Positions 17,726 to 26,889 of a stretch of DNA of 64,000 nt are shown here, in pieces; position 1 is the first letter of the stretch, and each line of letters opens with the position of its first letter. Source of the stretch: Lysobacter_L cavernae. GTDB lineage: Bacteria; Pseudomonadota; Gammaproteobacteria; Xanthomonadales; Xanthomonadaceae. The stretch is from positions 186,001-250,000 of the forward strand of contig NZ_JBHRXK010000002.1 of the NCBI RefSeq assembly GCF_042648505.1, given 5' to 3'. Position numbers and translations under genes: made by a program. Under the pieces are notes generated by a model, which made no database searches, was not told the DNA's origin, and saw only the letters and a program-made list of their open reading frames with translations.

Positions 17726-20353
17726 ATGAACACCTCATACCGCAAACCACTCCCGGGCACCGCGCTCGACTACTTCGACGCGCGCGCCGCCATCGAGGCG
17801 ATCACGCCCGGTGCGTACGACACGCTGCCCTACACCGCGCGCGTGCATGCCGAGAACCTGGTGCGCCGCGCGCAGCCGGACAAGCTCAATGATTATTTGA
17901 CCCAGCTGATCGAGCGTCGCCGCGACCTGGATTTCCCGTGGTTCCCGGTGCGGGTGGTGTGCCACGACATCCTCGGCCAGACCGCGCTGGTCGACCTGGC
18001 CGGCCTGCGCGACGCGATTGCCGAACGCGGCGGTGACCCGGCGCAGATCAATCCGGTGGTGCCGACGCAGCTGATCGTCGACCACTCGCTCGCCGTGGAA
18101 TCACCCGGTTTCGACCCGAAGGCGTTCGCGAAGAACCGCGCGATCGAGGACCGCCGCAACGAGGACCGTTTCCACTTCATCAACTGGACCAAGCGCGCGT
18201 TCAAGAACGTCGACGTGATCCCGCCGGGCAACGGGATCATGCACCAGATCAATCTGGAGAAAATGTCGCCGGTGATCTACGTCGACGCCAGTGGTAGCGG
18301 CCGCGGCGTCGCCTTCCCCGACACCTGCGTCGGCACCGACAGCCACACCCCGCACGTCGATGCGCTGGGCGTGATCGCGATCGGCGTCGGCGGCCTGGAA
18401 GCCGAGAGCGTGATGCTCGGCCGCGCCTCGTGGATGCGCCTGCCTGACATCATCGGTGTCGAGCTGACCGGCAAGCCTGCGCCGGGCATCACCGCCACCG
18501 ACATCGTGCTGGCGCTGACCGAATTCCTGCGCCAGCAGAAGGTCGTCGGTGCGTATCTCGAATTCCATGGCGAAGGCGCTGCCGCGCTGACGCTGGGCGA
18601 CCGCGCCACCATTTCCAACATGGCGCCCGAGTACGGCGCGACCGCGGCGATGTTCTTCATCGACGACAACACCCTCGATTACCTGCGCCTGACCGGCCGC
18701 GAAGACGCGCAGGTCAAGCTGGTGGAAACCTACGCCAAGCACACCGGCCTGTGGGCTGACGCGCTCAAGACCGCACAGTACGAGCGCACGCTGGCGTTCG
18801 ACCTGTCGAGCGTGGTGCGCAACATGGCTGGCCCATCCAGCCCGCACAAGCGCCTGCCGACCTCGGCGCTGGCGCAGCGCGGCATCGCCGGCCACCTCGA
18901 CGATGCGCTGGTGCAGGAAGCCGAAGGCCTGATGCCCGACGGCGCGGTCATCATCGCCGCCATCACCAGCTGCACCAACACCAGCAACCCGCGCAACGTC
19001 ATCGCTGCCGCGCTGCTGGCGCGCAATGCCAACGCGCGCGGGCTGACCCGCAAGCCGTGGGTGAAGACTTCGCTGGCACCCGGCTCCAAAGCCGTGCAGC
19101 TGTACCTGGAAGAAGCCAAGCTGCTGTCGGAGCTGGAGCAGCTCGGCTTTGGCATCGTCGGTTTCGCCTGCACCACCTGCAACGGCATGAGCGGCGCGCT
19201 CGATCCGCAGATCCAGCGCGAAGTGATCGAACGCGACCTGTATGCGACGGCGGTGCTGTCGGGCAACCGCAACTTCGATGGCCGCATCCATCCGTATGCG
19301 AAGCAGGCGTTCCTCGCTTCGCCGCCACTGGTGGTCGCCTACGCGATCGCCGGCACGGTGCGCTTCGACATCGAGAAGGACGCGCTAGGCATCGACGCCG
19401 ATGGCAACGCGGTCACGCTCAAGGACATCTGGCCGTCTGATGAGGAGATCGATGCGGTTGTTGCCGCCAGCGTCAAGCCCGAGCACTTCCGCAGCGTCTA
19501 CGAACCGATGTTCAAGTTCGCGGTCGAACACGGCGCCAAGGCCAGCCCGCTGTACGACTGGCGCCCGCAGAGCACCTACATCCGCCGCCCGCCGTACTGG
19601 GAAGGCGCGCTGGCCGGCGAACGCACGTTGACCGGCATGCGTCCGCTGGCGGTGCTCGGCGACAACATCACCACCGACCACCTGTCCCCAAGCAACGCGA
19701 TCCTGCTCGACAGCGCCGCCGGCGAGTACCTGGCGAAGATGGGCCTGCCGGAAGAGGACTTCAATTCCTACGCGACGCATCGCGGCGACCACCTCACCGC
19801 GCAACGCGCGACGTTCGCCAATCCCAAGCTGCTCAACGAGATGGTGCGCGATGACGCCGGCAACGTGCAGCAAGGCTCGCTGGCGCGCATCGAACCGGAG
19901 GGCCAGGTCGCGCGCATGTGGGAAACCATCGAAACCTACATGGGGCGCCAGCAGCCGCTGATCATCATCGCCGGCGCCGACTACGGACAGGGCAGCTCGC
20001 GTGACTGGGCCGCCAAGGGCGTGCGACTTGCGGGCGTCGAGGCGATCGCGGCCGAAGGCTTCGAACGCATCCACCGCACCAATCTGATCGGCATGGGCGT
20101 GCTGCCGCTGGAGTTCCAGCCGGGTACCGACCGCAACACGCTGGCCATCGACGGCACCGAAACCTATGACGTGGTCGGCGCGCGCACACCGCGCGCGACG
20201 TTGACGCTGGTGATCCACCGCCGCAGCGGCGAACGCGTCGAAGTCCCGGCGACCTGCCGCCTCGACACCGCCGAGGAAGTGTCGATCTACGAAGCCGGCG
20301 GCGTGCTGCAGCGCTTCGCCAACGATTTCCTCGAATCGTCGAAAGTCGCCTGA
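17726..20353 (+). CDS. acnD: 2-methylcitrate dehydratase, Fe/S-dependent
   Basis: An 875-residue aconitase-superfamily enzyme that dehydrates 2-methylcitrate to 2-methylaconitate in propionate breakdown. The length (about 865 aa in the family) and the start TALDYFDARAAIEAITPGAY are AcnD-specific rather than AcnA. The iron-sulfur cysteines are Cys416 (ITSCTNTSNP) and Cys482/Cys485 (ACTTCNG). The C-terminal swivel domain has GADYGQGSSRDWAAKG. The start at 17726 was taken from family length; the frame is open to 17633. PrpF follows two genes on, supporting the assignment; prpB and prpC are not in the window. Confidence 0.93.
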   Translation: MNTSYRKPLPGTALDYFDARAAIEAITPGAYDTLPYTARVHAENLVRRAQPDKLNDYLTQLIERRRDLDFPWFPVRVVCHDILGQTALVDLAGLRDAIAERGGDPAQINPVVPTQLIVDHSLAVESPGFDPKAFAKNRAIEDRRNEDRFHFINWTKRAFKNVDVIPPGNGIMHQINLEKMSPVIYVDASGSGRGVAFPDTCVGTDSHTPHVDALGVIAIGVGGLEAESVMLGRASWMRLPDIIGVELTGKPAPGITATDIVLALTEFLRQQKVVGAYLEFHGEGAAALTLGDRATISNMAPEYGATAAMFFIDDNTLDYLRLTGREDAQVKLVETYAKHTGLWADALKTAQYERTLAFDLSSVVRNMAGPSSPHKRLPTSALAQRGIAGHLDDALVQEAEGLMPDGAVIIAAITSCTNTSNPRNVIAAALLARNANARGLTRKPWVKTSLAPGSKAVQLYLEEAKLLSELEQLGFGIVGFACTTCNGMSGALDPQIQREVIERDLYATAVLSGNRNFDGRIHPYAKQAFLASPPLVVAYAIAGTVRFDIEKDALGIDADGNAVTLKDIWPSDEEIDAVVAASVKPEHFRSVYEPMFKFAVEHGAKASPLYDWRPQSTYIRRPPYWEGALAGERTLTGMRPLAVLGDNITTDHLSPSNAILLDSAAGEYLAKMGLPEEDFNSYATHRGDHLTAQRATFANPKLLNEMVRDDAGNVQQGSLARIEPEGQVARMWETIETYMGRQQPLIIIAGADYGQGSSRDWAAKGVRLAGVEAIAAEGFERIHRTNLIGMGVLPLEFQPGTDRNTLAIDGTETYDVVGARTPRATLTLVIHRRSGERVEVPATCRLDTAEEVSIYEAGGVLQRFANDFLESSKVA

Positions 20354-20455
20354 TATCGATGCCGGCCGGCGGCTGCTGGCCGATGTCGAAAACCGCGATC
20401 TTCGATCGTCGTGTCTGGGTAAGGCCCCGATCCCACTTCAAAAAGGAATGACAAC

Positions 20456-20905
20456 ATGCCCGGCACCGTCACCCTGCACCGCGTACTCAAGGCCCCGGCC
20501 GACCGCGTCTACCGCGCCTTCCTCGATCCCGATGCGATGGCCAAGTGGCTGCCGCCGCACGGCTTCACCGGCAAGGTGCACGAAATGGACGCCCGCGTCG
20601 GCGGCGGCTACCGCATGTCGTTCACCAACTTCGGCACCGGCAGCAGCCATTCGTTCGGCGGCACGTATCTGGAACTCGTGCCGGGCAAGAAGCTGCGCTA
20701 CAACGACCAGTTCGACAACCCGGGCCTGCCCGGAGTGATGGAAGTTACGGTGACGCTGAAGACGGTGATGTGCGGTACCGAGCTGCACATCGTCCAGCAG
20801 GGCATCCCCGACGCGATCCCGGTCGAGTTCTGCTACCTGGGCTGGCAGGAATCGCTGGCCCTGCTCGCGCAGCTGGTCGAGGCCGATATCCCGGACGAGC
20901 CCTGA
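20456..20905 (+). CDS. SRPBCC / AHA1-like domain protein
   Basis: A 149-residue START-like protein of the activator-of-Hsp90-ATPase-homologue group. It begins MPGTVTLHRVLKAPADRVYR and contains DPDAMAKWLPPHGFTGKVHE and a C-terminal LGWQESLALLAQLVEADIP. AAAAAGGAATG precedes the ATG. It sits between acnD (102 bp upstream) and prpF (108 bp downstream) on the same strand, so it may be co-transcribed, but no link of this family to propionate metabolism is known to me. Confidence 0.87.
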   Translation: MPGTVTLHRVLKAPADRVYRAFLDPDAMAKWLPPHGFTGKVHEMDARVGGGYRMSFTNFGTGSSHSFGGTYLELVPGKKLRYNDQFDNPGLPGVMEVTVTLKTVMCGTELHIVQQGIPDAIPVEFCYLGWQESLALLAQLVEADIPDEP

Positions 20906-20906
20906 T

Positions 20907-20982
20907 GTAGGGCGGGTTTTCAACCCGCCGGCTCTTCGAGCCACGACACCACCACGGAAGGCGGGTTGAAAACCCGCCCTAC
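20907..20982. repeat. inverted repeat (GTAGGGCGGGTTTTCAACCCGCC family) before prpF
   Basis: Two perfect 23-base inverted arms (20907-20929 and 20960-20982) separated by 30 bases. Each arm is itself a palindrome (GGCGGGTT / AACCCGCC), so either arm alone, or both together, can form a hairpin. It lies 31 bases before the prpF start. Such GTAGGGCGGGTT repeats are common extragenic elements in xanthomonads; here it could also weaken readthrough into prpF. Confidence 0.8.
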
Positions 20983-21013
20983 GACTGTTTCCAGACACGT
21001 TTCCGAGCACGCC

Positions 21014-22216
21014 ATGACCTACGCCCCCCAGATCCGCATCCCCGCCACCTACATGCGCGGCGGCACCAGCAAGGGCGTGTTCTTCCGCCTGCAGGACCTG
21101 CCTGACGCCGCGCAGGTGCCGGGCACAGCGCGCGATGCCCTGCTGATGCGCGTGATCGGCTCGCCCGACGCCTACGGCAAGCACACCGATGGCATGGGCG
21201 GGGCGACCTCGAGCACCAGCAAATGCGTGATCATCGCCAGGTCCGACGTGCCCGATCACGACGTCGATTACCTCTACGGCCAGGTGGCCATCGACACCGC
21301 CTTCGTCGACTGGAGCGGCAACTGCGGCAACCTGTCGTCCGCGGTCGGCCCGTTCGCGATCGCCAACGGCCTGGTCGATACCGGCCGCATTCCGGTTGAT
21401 GGCATCGCCACCGTGCGCATCTGGCAAGCCAACATCGGCAAGACCATTGTCGCGCATGTGCCGATCACGAATGGCGAGGTGCAGGAAACCGGCGAGTTCG
21501 AACTCGACGGCGTGCCCTTCCCGGCTGCAGAAATCCAACTGGAATTCCTCGATCCTGCCGATGAGGGCGAAGGCGGCGGCGCGCGACCTCTCAGCGGTTT
21601 GTTCCCGACCGGAAACCTGGTCGATGAGCTCGAGGTGCCGGGCGTGGGTACGTTCAAGGTCACGATGATCAATGCCGGCATCCCGACCATTTTTCTCAAT
21701 GCCGCCGACATCGGCTACACCGGCACCGAGCTGCAGGGTGCGATCAATGAAGACAAGCAGGCACTGGCCAGGTTTGAGGCCATCCGCGCACACGGCGCCG
21801 TGCGCATGGGCCTGGTCGACAACATCGACCAGATCGCCACGCGCCAGCATTCGCCCAAGGTCGCCTTCGTCGCACCGCCGGCGGACTACACCTCGTCCAG
21901 CGGCAAGCGCATCGCCGCCGGCGACATCGACCTGCAGGCACGCGCGCTGTCGATGGGCAAGCTGCACCACGCGATGATGGGCACCGCGGCGGTCGCCATC
22001 GGCACCGCCGCGTCGATCCCGGGCACGCTGGTCAACCTCGCCGCCGGCGGCGGTGAGCGCGACGCGGTGCGCTTCGGCCACCCCTCCGGCACGCTGCGCG
22101 TAGGCGCGCAGGCGCGCCAGGTCGACGGCACATGGACCGTCACCAAAGCCGTGATGAGCCGCAGCGCGCGCGTGCTGATGGAAGGCGCGGTGCGCGTGCC
22201 GGCCGACACGTTCTGA
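21014..22216 (+). CDS. prpF: 2-methylaconitate cis-trans isomerase
   Basis: A 400-residue protein of the diaminopimelate-epimerase fold. PrpF isomerises 2-methylaconitate formed by AcnD, letting aconitase continue the methylcitrate cycle. Diagnostic stretches are PATYMRGGTSKGVFFR at the N-terminus, DGMGGATSSTSKCVII near residue 59, WSGNCGNLSSAVGPFA near 103 and FGHPSGTLRVGA near 355. Length matches the family (about 395 aa). The open frame begins at 20966, inside the upstream palindrome, but the ATG at 21014 fits the family. Confidence 0.94.
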   Translation: MTYAPQIRIPATYMRGGTSKGVFFRLQDLPDAAQVPGTARDALLMRVIGSPDAYGKHTDGMGGATSSTSKCVIIARSDVPDHDVDYLYGQVAIDTAFVDWSGNCGNLSSAVGPFAIANGLVDTGRIPVDGIATVRIWQANIGKTIVAHVPITNGEVQETGEFELDGVPFPAAEIQLEFLDPADEGEGGGARPLSGLFPTGNLVDELEVPGVGTFKVTMINAGIPTIFLNAADIGYTGTELQGAINEDKQALARFEAIRAHGAVRMGLVDNIDQIATRQHSPKVAFVAPPADYTSSSGKRIAAGDIDLQARALSMGKLHHAMMGTAAVAIGTAASIPGTLVNLAAGGGERDAVRFGHPSGTLRVGAQARQVDGTWTVTKAVMSRSARVLMEGAVRVPADTF

Positions 22217-22638
22217 GCGCGGCCGCGTCTTGACCTGACGCTTCAGCGCAGGCCTAGTCGGCACCCGGGCGAGGCCGAAGCGGGGCAGGTTCTTCGATAG
22301 GCCCGAACTTTCCGCCCTACGGATTGGCGATCCGGGTGGTCGTGCTTGCGAACAACTGTCATTGCCCGTGCGCGCACCACATTACATCTGACACATCGCG
22401 TCACGCTGACTTCCGGGGCCACTAACTCGATACAGCAAGCACTATCGTACTCGAACACCTGCCAACCATTATTGCTTGCTTGGCTGGCATCGCCCGGGGA
22501 GCGTCAATCCGCATCGGTTTCTCCCAAGCTGGGCCAGCCGTGGAGAATCACACAATATAATTACTGGGTTCAAGCACCAGTCTTGCACAGACACCACAAT
22601 ATTTTTTGACACTCGCCACCAAACTCTGGAGCACTGAA
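22217..22638. other. 422-bp intergenic region, GC drop at start of glycosylation island
   Basis: No gene is supported here. The GC content falls visibly from about position 22400 on, marking the edge of the lower-GC island. The 87-codon open frame at 22346-22609 lacks a ribosome-binding site and any recognisable motif. A TATAAT box occurs at 22556-22561. Confidence 0.6.
22556..22561 (+). promoter_or_regulatory. candidate -10 box upstream of the GT-C gene
   Basis: A perfect TATAAT hexamer 77 bases before the GT-C start codon, rare in this GC-rich context. No good -35 hexamer is seen 16-18 bases upstream (GCCAGC is there instead), so the assignment is tentative. Confidence 0.4.
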
Positions 22639-24759
22639 ATGGGGGCAGTTCCTTCGCGGGGCAAGTCACAACTCATCACCGGGGTGGCTGCGGCATGTGC
22701 ACGTGACATGCTACGCGCGCTGCTTGCAATTCCTTTATTGCTGTTACTTTCATTGGTATTGATCCAGTACGGAGGGCAGGTGCTGGATGCAGTGGCCGTT
22801 GGCGGCATACATACGATGTATTCCGTAGCCGGTGCATTAGTGGCTGGGGTTGCCCTCCTGTTTGCTTTTATAGTCAGACGCAAGGAGCCGTTCGATGCGA
22901 GGTGGTTCCTTCCCTGCTCGCTGCTGGCTGCAGCGCTGCTCTATTACACCTACATTTCATCGATCCAGGTCGCGTGGGTCGATGACTTCAGTACGATGTG
23001 GCAGTTCGCGCTTCGCATGGTATCCAGTGCTGACTACACCGCTGCATCGATATACAGCGAACGCGCATTGCCGGTCCTGGTCCCGACTGTGTTGTTGTTC
23101 GGGCCGAATCCCGCGGTAGTTCCTTGCCTCAATCTGGTCTTCCTGCTCGTCATACAGTTGGCCGGATACGACTTGGCGCGGCGCGTGGCAGGGCACCGGG
23201 CCGCCCAAGGCTTCGTCGTCCTGTGGCTCGCGGCGATGGAACCGATTTTTGCCCTGCCAATCACCAGTCATGACATCTGGGGACTGCTGTTTCTGGTTCT
23301 GTTTCTGTGGAGTACACGCATCATCGCGGATCGTCTGGCGCAGGGCCGGCTATCGACTCCAGGGGATAGAACGCTCCTGGCGACGAGCGCCATCGTGATG
23401 GCCGGACTGCTGGTGCTGCTTGACCTTCAGCGCGAACTCACGCCCCTGGTTATTCTCGGCAGTGGCCTGGCTGCAATCGCACTGCTCCTTCGCAAAGAGA
23501 TTATCGCGGTCAAATATCGCCCGCTGCTGATCTTCCTTGCGGCAGTTTTTGTTCTCTATGCCGGCATTTCTGTCGCGTTGAAACATGGCGGCTACAAGCT
23601 GGATGAGGAGCAAAGGGATAGTCGATACCTTGCCCAGATCCGCACGGGGGCTTACGGGTCGTCGCTGTCAAACGGCTCGTATTATCAGGGACAGGCTTTT
23701 CGAAAGGCTTTTTTTGATCAGATAGACGAGAAAAAGCGTGACGATCTGGCGCACGCGATTCCATTGTCAGATTTCGTGCTGCAGCCGATCGCCCGGATCG
23801 GGAATATCGTCCACCGCGCCCGCGGTCAGGCGATGCTGGGCTCGCAGACATACTTCTACCAGGCGGAAGCCAAGCCACGATGGCCATGGCTGGTACCACT
23901 GACACGGGCTTATAACGTGTGCTATTCGATCATGCTCGCAGCTCTGGGGCTGTGGCTGATCGTGCCGCTGTTGCGGCGCATGGATTCGTTTGATGGCCTG
24001 CTGCAACTCAGCCTGTTGAGCACTCTGGTGGGTGTGCTGCTGTTGGTTGGCGAGAGCCAGCCGCGTTACGTCTTCCCGGTGTGGTTCATCCTGCCGCAAC
24101 TGGTGTCGTTTGCCATTGCCAGTCGCCCAGTGCTGGCTGGTGATTGCCTGCCTGTCCGGTCGATATGGGGATGGGACATGACACGTGGCGCACTGATGCT
24201 GCTTGTTGGCTTCATCACCCTTGCGCTGGCCTTGCGACCGGTTTACAGCGAGGCCAGAGGCCGGGTCCTGTCCGGCTGGACTCCGATGCTGTCGGGCGTT
24301 GTCGGCGAGCCGCCGGGAGACTGGTTCGGCGCCAACCAGCAGCTATCCGCCAGCACGATCAAGCGGGAATCCAGCGATGGCCGATCGATGGGCTTCGGCG
24401 ATCTGGCCCTGGTATTGCGGCCTCCCGCCAACATTGGCACTGGAGGCTGGGTAGGCGCAAGGAAGAAGCTTTGTGTGGGCCAGGATCGGCGCGCACTGGA
24501 GTTCTTCTACTACATAGCTCCCGTTGCCGGATCAATGGCGGAACGTGGCACACTTGAGTTACTGGTGAATGATCACATTCTCGGACGCAAGCAAGCAGCC
24601 TCCGGGGGCAGCATCGGGCACGCCAATTTTGCCGATATTCTTCCGGCCGGCACATGTGGAACTGTCGAGCTCCGCCTTCATTTCGATCAGGGGGCTGATA
24701 TCACCGCGGTGAATAACGTGCCTCAGGCAGATGTTTATCTGGCACGGCTTGCTCACTGA
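22639..24759 (+). CDS. multi-pass membrane glycosyltransferase (GT-C / GT39-like)
   Basis: A 706-residue protein with about 11-12 membrane segments to residue 535 and a C-terminal soluble domain of about 170 residues. The first large loop has WVDDFSTMW near residue 115, an acidic pair in the position used by GT-C enzymes that transfer sugars from polyprenyl-phosphate donors. With GtrA and a GT2 enzyme nearby this suggests the last step of an undecaprenyl-linked glycan modification. The ATG at 22639 follows GGAG by 8 bases; a TTG start at 22606 is possible. GC content and codon use differ from the surroundings. Confidence 0.72.
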   Translation: MGAVPSRGKSQLITGVAAACARDMLRALLAIPLLLLLSLVLIQYGGQVLDAVAVGGIHTMYSVAGALVAGVALLFAFIVRRKEPFDARWFLPCSLLAAALLYYTYISSIQVAWVDDFSTMWQFALRMVSSADYTAASIYSERALPVLVPTVLLFGPNPAVVPCLNLVFLLVIQLAGYDLARRVAGHRAAQGFVVLWLAAMEPIFALPITSHDIWGLLFLVLFLWSTRIIADRLAQGRLSTPGDRTLLATSAIVMAGLLVLLDLQRELTPLVILGSGLAAIALLLRKEIIAVKYRPLLIFLAAVFVLYAGISVALKHGGYKLDEEQRDSRYLAQIRTGAYGSSLSNGSYYQGQAFRKAFFDQIDEKKRDDLAHAIPLSDFVLQPIARIGNIVHRARGQAMLGSQTYFYQAEAKPRWPWLVPLTRAYNVCYSIMLAALGLWLIVPLLRRMDSFDGLLQLSLLSTLVGVLLLVGESQPRYVFPVWFILPQLVSFAIASRPVLAGDCLPVRSIWGWDMTRGALMLLVGFITLALALRPVYSEARGRVLSGWTPMLSGVVGEPPGDWFGANQQLSASTIKRESSDGRSMGFGDLALVLRPPANIGTGGWVGARKKLCVGQDRRALEFFYYIAPVAGSMAERGTLELLVNDHILGRKQAASGGSIGHANFADILPAGTCGTVELRLHFDQGADITAVNNVPQADVYLARLAH

Positions 24760-24789
24760 CTGACGCTACCCCATCGCAGGATTGCTGAT

Positions 24790-25494
24790 ATGCCTGAATC
24801 AAATCGCTGGGCCAGGGAGAGTTACCCGGACTACAGAAACGACGTGAATGACGCGATCGGTTTCTCGGGCCTGGGGGTCGACTACTTTCTCAAGGGGAAG
24901 GCTGACCATGCCATCAGGCTTCTCGATCGATACGCGGAAAGCGGTGCAGTCGGGGCGTCGTGTCTAGATATCGGCTGTGGGATCGGCGCCATGCATCCGG
25001 CCTTGGCCGGCAGGCTGAATCGATTGAGCGGAGTGGACGTCTCGACCGATGCGATCGATACAGCGAGGTTGGCCAATCCTTGGGCGGAGTACCACACCTC
25101 GGGAGATGGCCGGCTTCCCTATCCGGACGGCAGCTTCGACATGACGATGACGGTGTGCGTCATGCATCACGTCCCACCTAGCGATTGGGCGGCATTCGTG
25201 GCCGAAGCCTGGCGAGTGACACGCCCGGGGGGGCTGTTCGCGGTGTTTGAGCATAATCCGCTCAACCCCCTCACCCGCCTGGCCGTGATGCGTTGTCCAT
25301 TTGACCACGACGCAGTTCTGCTTCGGTCAGGCAAGGTCAGGCAATTGCTGCAGGATCAGGGGTTCGCTTTGCTGGGCTGCGACTACCTGTTCTACGTTCC
25401 ACTCAAGTCCGGCTGGGCGAAGCGGCTGGATCGGGCGTTGTCATGGCTACCGATAGGCGCCCAGTACGCGGTGTGCGGTCGCAAACCGCGCTGA
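24790..25494 (+). CDS. class I SAM-dependent methyltransferase
   Basis: A 234-residue methyltransferase of the Methyltransf_11 type. Motif I is CLDIGCGIGAMHPALAG near residue 58, the acidic GVDVS follows at about 79, motif IV is FDMTMTVCVMHHVPPSDW near 118 and the post-motif ARPGGLFAVFEHNPLNPLTR type is TRPGGLFAVFEHNP. It starts 30 bases after the GT-C gene in the same direction and likely acts on the same glycan or lipid, an inference from position. The C-terminus has a hydrophobic LFYVPLKSGWAKRLDRALSW. Confidence 0.85.
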   Translation: MPESNRWARESYPDYRNDVNDAIGFSGLGVDYFLKGKADHAIRLLDRYAESGAVGASCLDIGCGIGAMHPALAGRLNRLSGVDVSTDAIDTARLANPWAEYHTSGDGRLPYPDGSFDMTMTVCVMHHVPPSDWAAFVAEAWRVTRPGGLFAVFEHNPLNPLTRLAVMRCPFDHDAVLLRSGKVRQLLQDQGFALLGCDYLFYVPLKSGWAKRLDRALSWLPIGAQYAVCGRKPR

Positions 25495-25502
25495 CCTGTT
25501 GC

Positions 25503-25886
25503 TCAGGAAGGGGCTCCTGCAGCCCGCCGGCCCATGCTGCGCCGAACGAGCAGAAAGGTGGGGAGCAAGGTGACGCCAATGGCGATCAGTGCGGCGAGCC
25601 AGTGCGGCAGACCGAGGACATCAAGCGCAATTTTCAGCAGCAACAGATTGACCAGGTACTGCACAAGATAGATGCAGAGAAATGCCAGCGCCGATCCACG
25701 CTGCAATGTTTTCTTGAAGACGAGCAGGGCATTGGCGACGTAGCCGGAACCTATACCTGTCAGGTACGCGATACCCCATGCCGCCGGGTAAGGAAGCCAG
25801 CGCACCAGCAGGAGGTAGGAACCATAGGCCACGAGGGTGTTGCACGCGCCGACCAACAGGAATCGTACGAATTCGCGAGTGATCAC
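25503..25886 (-). CDS. GtrA family membrane protein
   Basis: A 127-residue protein with four membrane helices: about residues 5-27, 35-55, 73-93 and 97-117. It begins MITREFVRFLLVGACNTLVA, the family signature. GtrA proteins are thought to flip undecaprenyl-phosphate-linked sugars across the inner membrane. The start is GTG at 25886, 12 bases after the GT2 stop, so GT2 and GtrA are surely one operon. It ends 8 bases from the convergent methyltransferase gene. Confidence 0.9.
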   Translation of the reverse strand: MITREFVRFLLVGACNTLVAYGSYLLLVRWLPYPAAWGIAYLTGIGSGYVANALLVFKKTLQRGSALAFLCIYLVQYLVNLLLLKIALDVLGLPHWLAALIAIGVTLLPTFLLVRRSMGRRAAGAPS

Positions 25887-25898
25887 GGTGATTCCGTT

Positions 25899-26879
25899 TT
25901 ATCGGTCAGCTGAATGAAGCGCACCAGTTGACTCGTCGTTACAGCTGATGCGCTCAACAGCATAGACCGGGCGCCTGTACACAGCACCCATGAGTCGCCC
26001 AAGGTACTCGCCAATTGTTCCAAGGATGAGGAGTTGGATACCGCACGCCAGCAGAACGACTGACATCAACGATGCGTAACCCGGGTCGGTTATTTGACCC
26101 GTGAGCCGGCCATAGATCACATACAGCAGGTACAGAAAGCTCAGCCCGGAGAGCAAGGCTCCACCAAAAGTCACCAGGCGCAGTGGAAGGTGCGAATAGG
26201 TCACCATGATATTGGTGGCGTGCGACAGCAGCTTGCGCAGGGTGTAGGTGCTCTCGCCGTGCTCGCGCACCCCATGCGTGACCGCCACTGTCCGCACACT
26301 TGAAGTCAGCCACGACAGCATGCCGTCGACATAGGGACGATTGAGATCGAATCGCGCCAATTGCTCTGCAAGACGGGCATGAATCAGCCGGAACGAGGTG
26401 TAGTCCTCGTTCATGTCGGGGAAGGCCCGCTTGAGGCAGGACCGCATCAACTCCGAAGTGATGTTCCGATAGCTTGCGTGCGTGCGCTTTGAAAACACCC
26501 CATACACAAGAGGATGGTCTCCATCTGCGGCAGCAAGCAGATCGCCAATGGCTTCGGGCGGATGCTCGAGATCATCGTCCATCGTGACGATCCATTCACC
26601 GCGCGCCTTGCCAATACCGCAAAGCGTCGCAGCATGCTGGCCGAAGTTACGACTCAAACGTATGCCAATCACTTCCGGATAAGACCGGCTAAGTGACTCG
26701 ATCGTCGGCCAGGCATTGTTCTGCCCCCGATCGTCGACGAGGATCAGCTCGTAGCGCTTTTCAAGTTGGCGCATGGCTGCGTCCAACCGTGCGTGCAGCT
26801 CAACCAGGGCATCCGCGCCTCCGTAAACGGGGACTACGACTGAGATATCTGCGGAGTGGCGTGAGGACATGTTTCCCAT
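25899..26879 (-). CDS. GT2 glycosyltransferase, polyprenyl-phosphate type (GtrB/DPM-like)
   Basis: A 326-residue enzyme predicted to load a sugar onto undecaprenyl phosphate at the inner membrane. The GT-A domain starts DISVVVPVYGGADAL; the nucleotide aspartates are LILVDDRGQNNAW near residue 47 and the DxD-like cluster is TMDDDLEHPPEA near 100. Two C-terminal membrane helices (about 235-255 and 270-292) and the motif GTIGEYLGRLMGAVYRRP are typical of GtrB. ATG at 26870 is an alternative start with GGGA before it. It lies 10 bases downstream of the epimerase gene. Confidence 0.92.
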   Translation of the reverse strand: MGNMSSRHSADISVVVPVYGGADALVELHARLDAAMRQLEKRYELILVDDRGQNNAWPTIESLSRSYPEVIGIRLSRNFGQHAATLCGIGKARGEWIVTMDDDLEHPPEAIGDLLAAADGDHPLVYGVFSKRTHASYRNITSELMRSCLKRAFPDMNEDYTSFRLIHARLAEQLARFDLNRPYVDGMLSWLTSSVRTVAVTHGVREHGESTYTLRKLLSHATNIMVTYSHLPLRLVTFGGALLSGLSFLYLLYVIYGRLTGQITDPGYASLMSVVLLACGIQLLILGTIGEYLGRLMGAVYRRPVYAVERISCNDESTGALHSADR

Positions 26880-26889
26880 AGTCGCAGAT

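Noticed and set aside
22346..22609. A possible small gene of 87 codons
   Set aside because: No ribosome-binding site, no recognised motif, and it crosses the promoter-like region of the GT-C gene.
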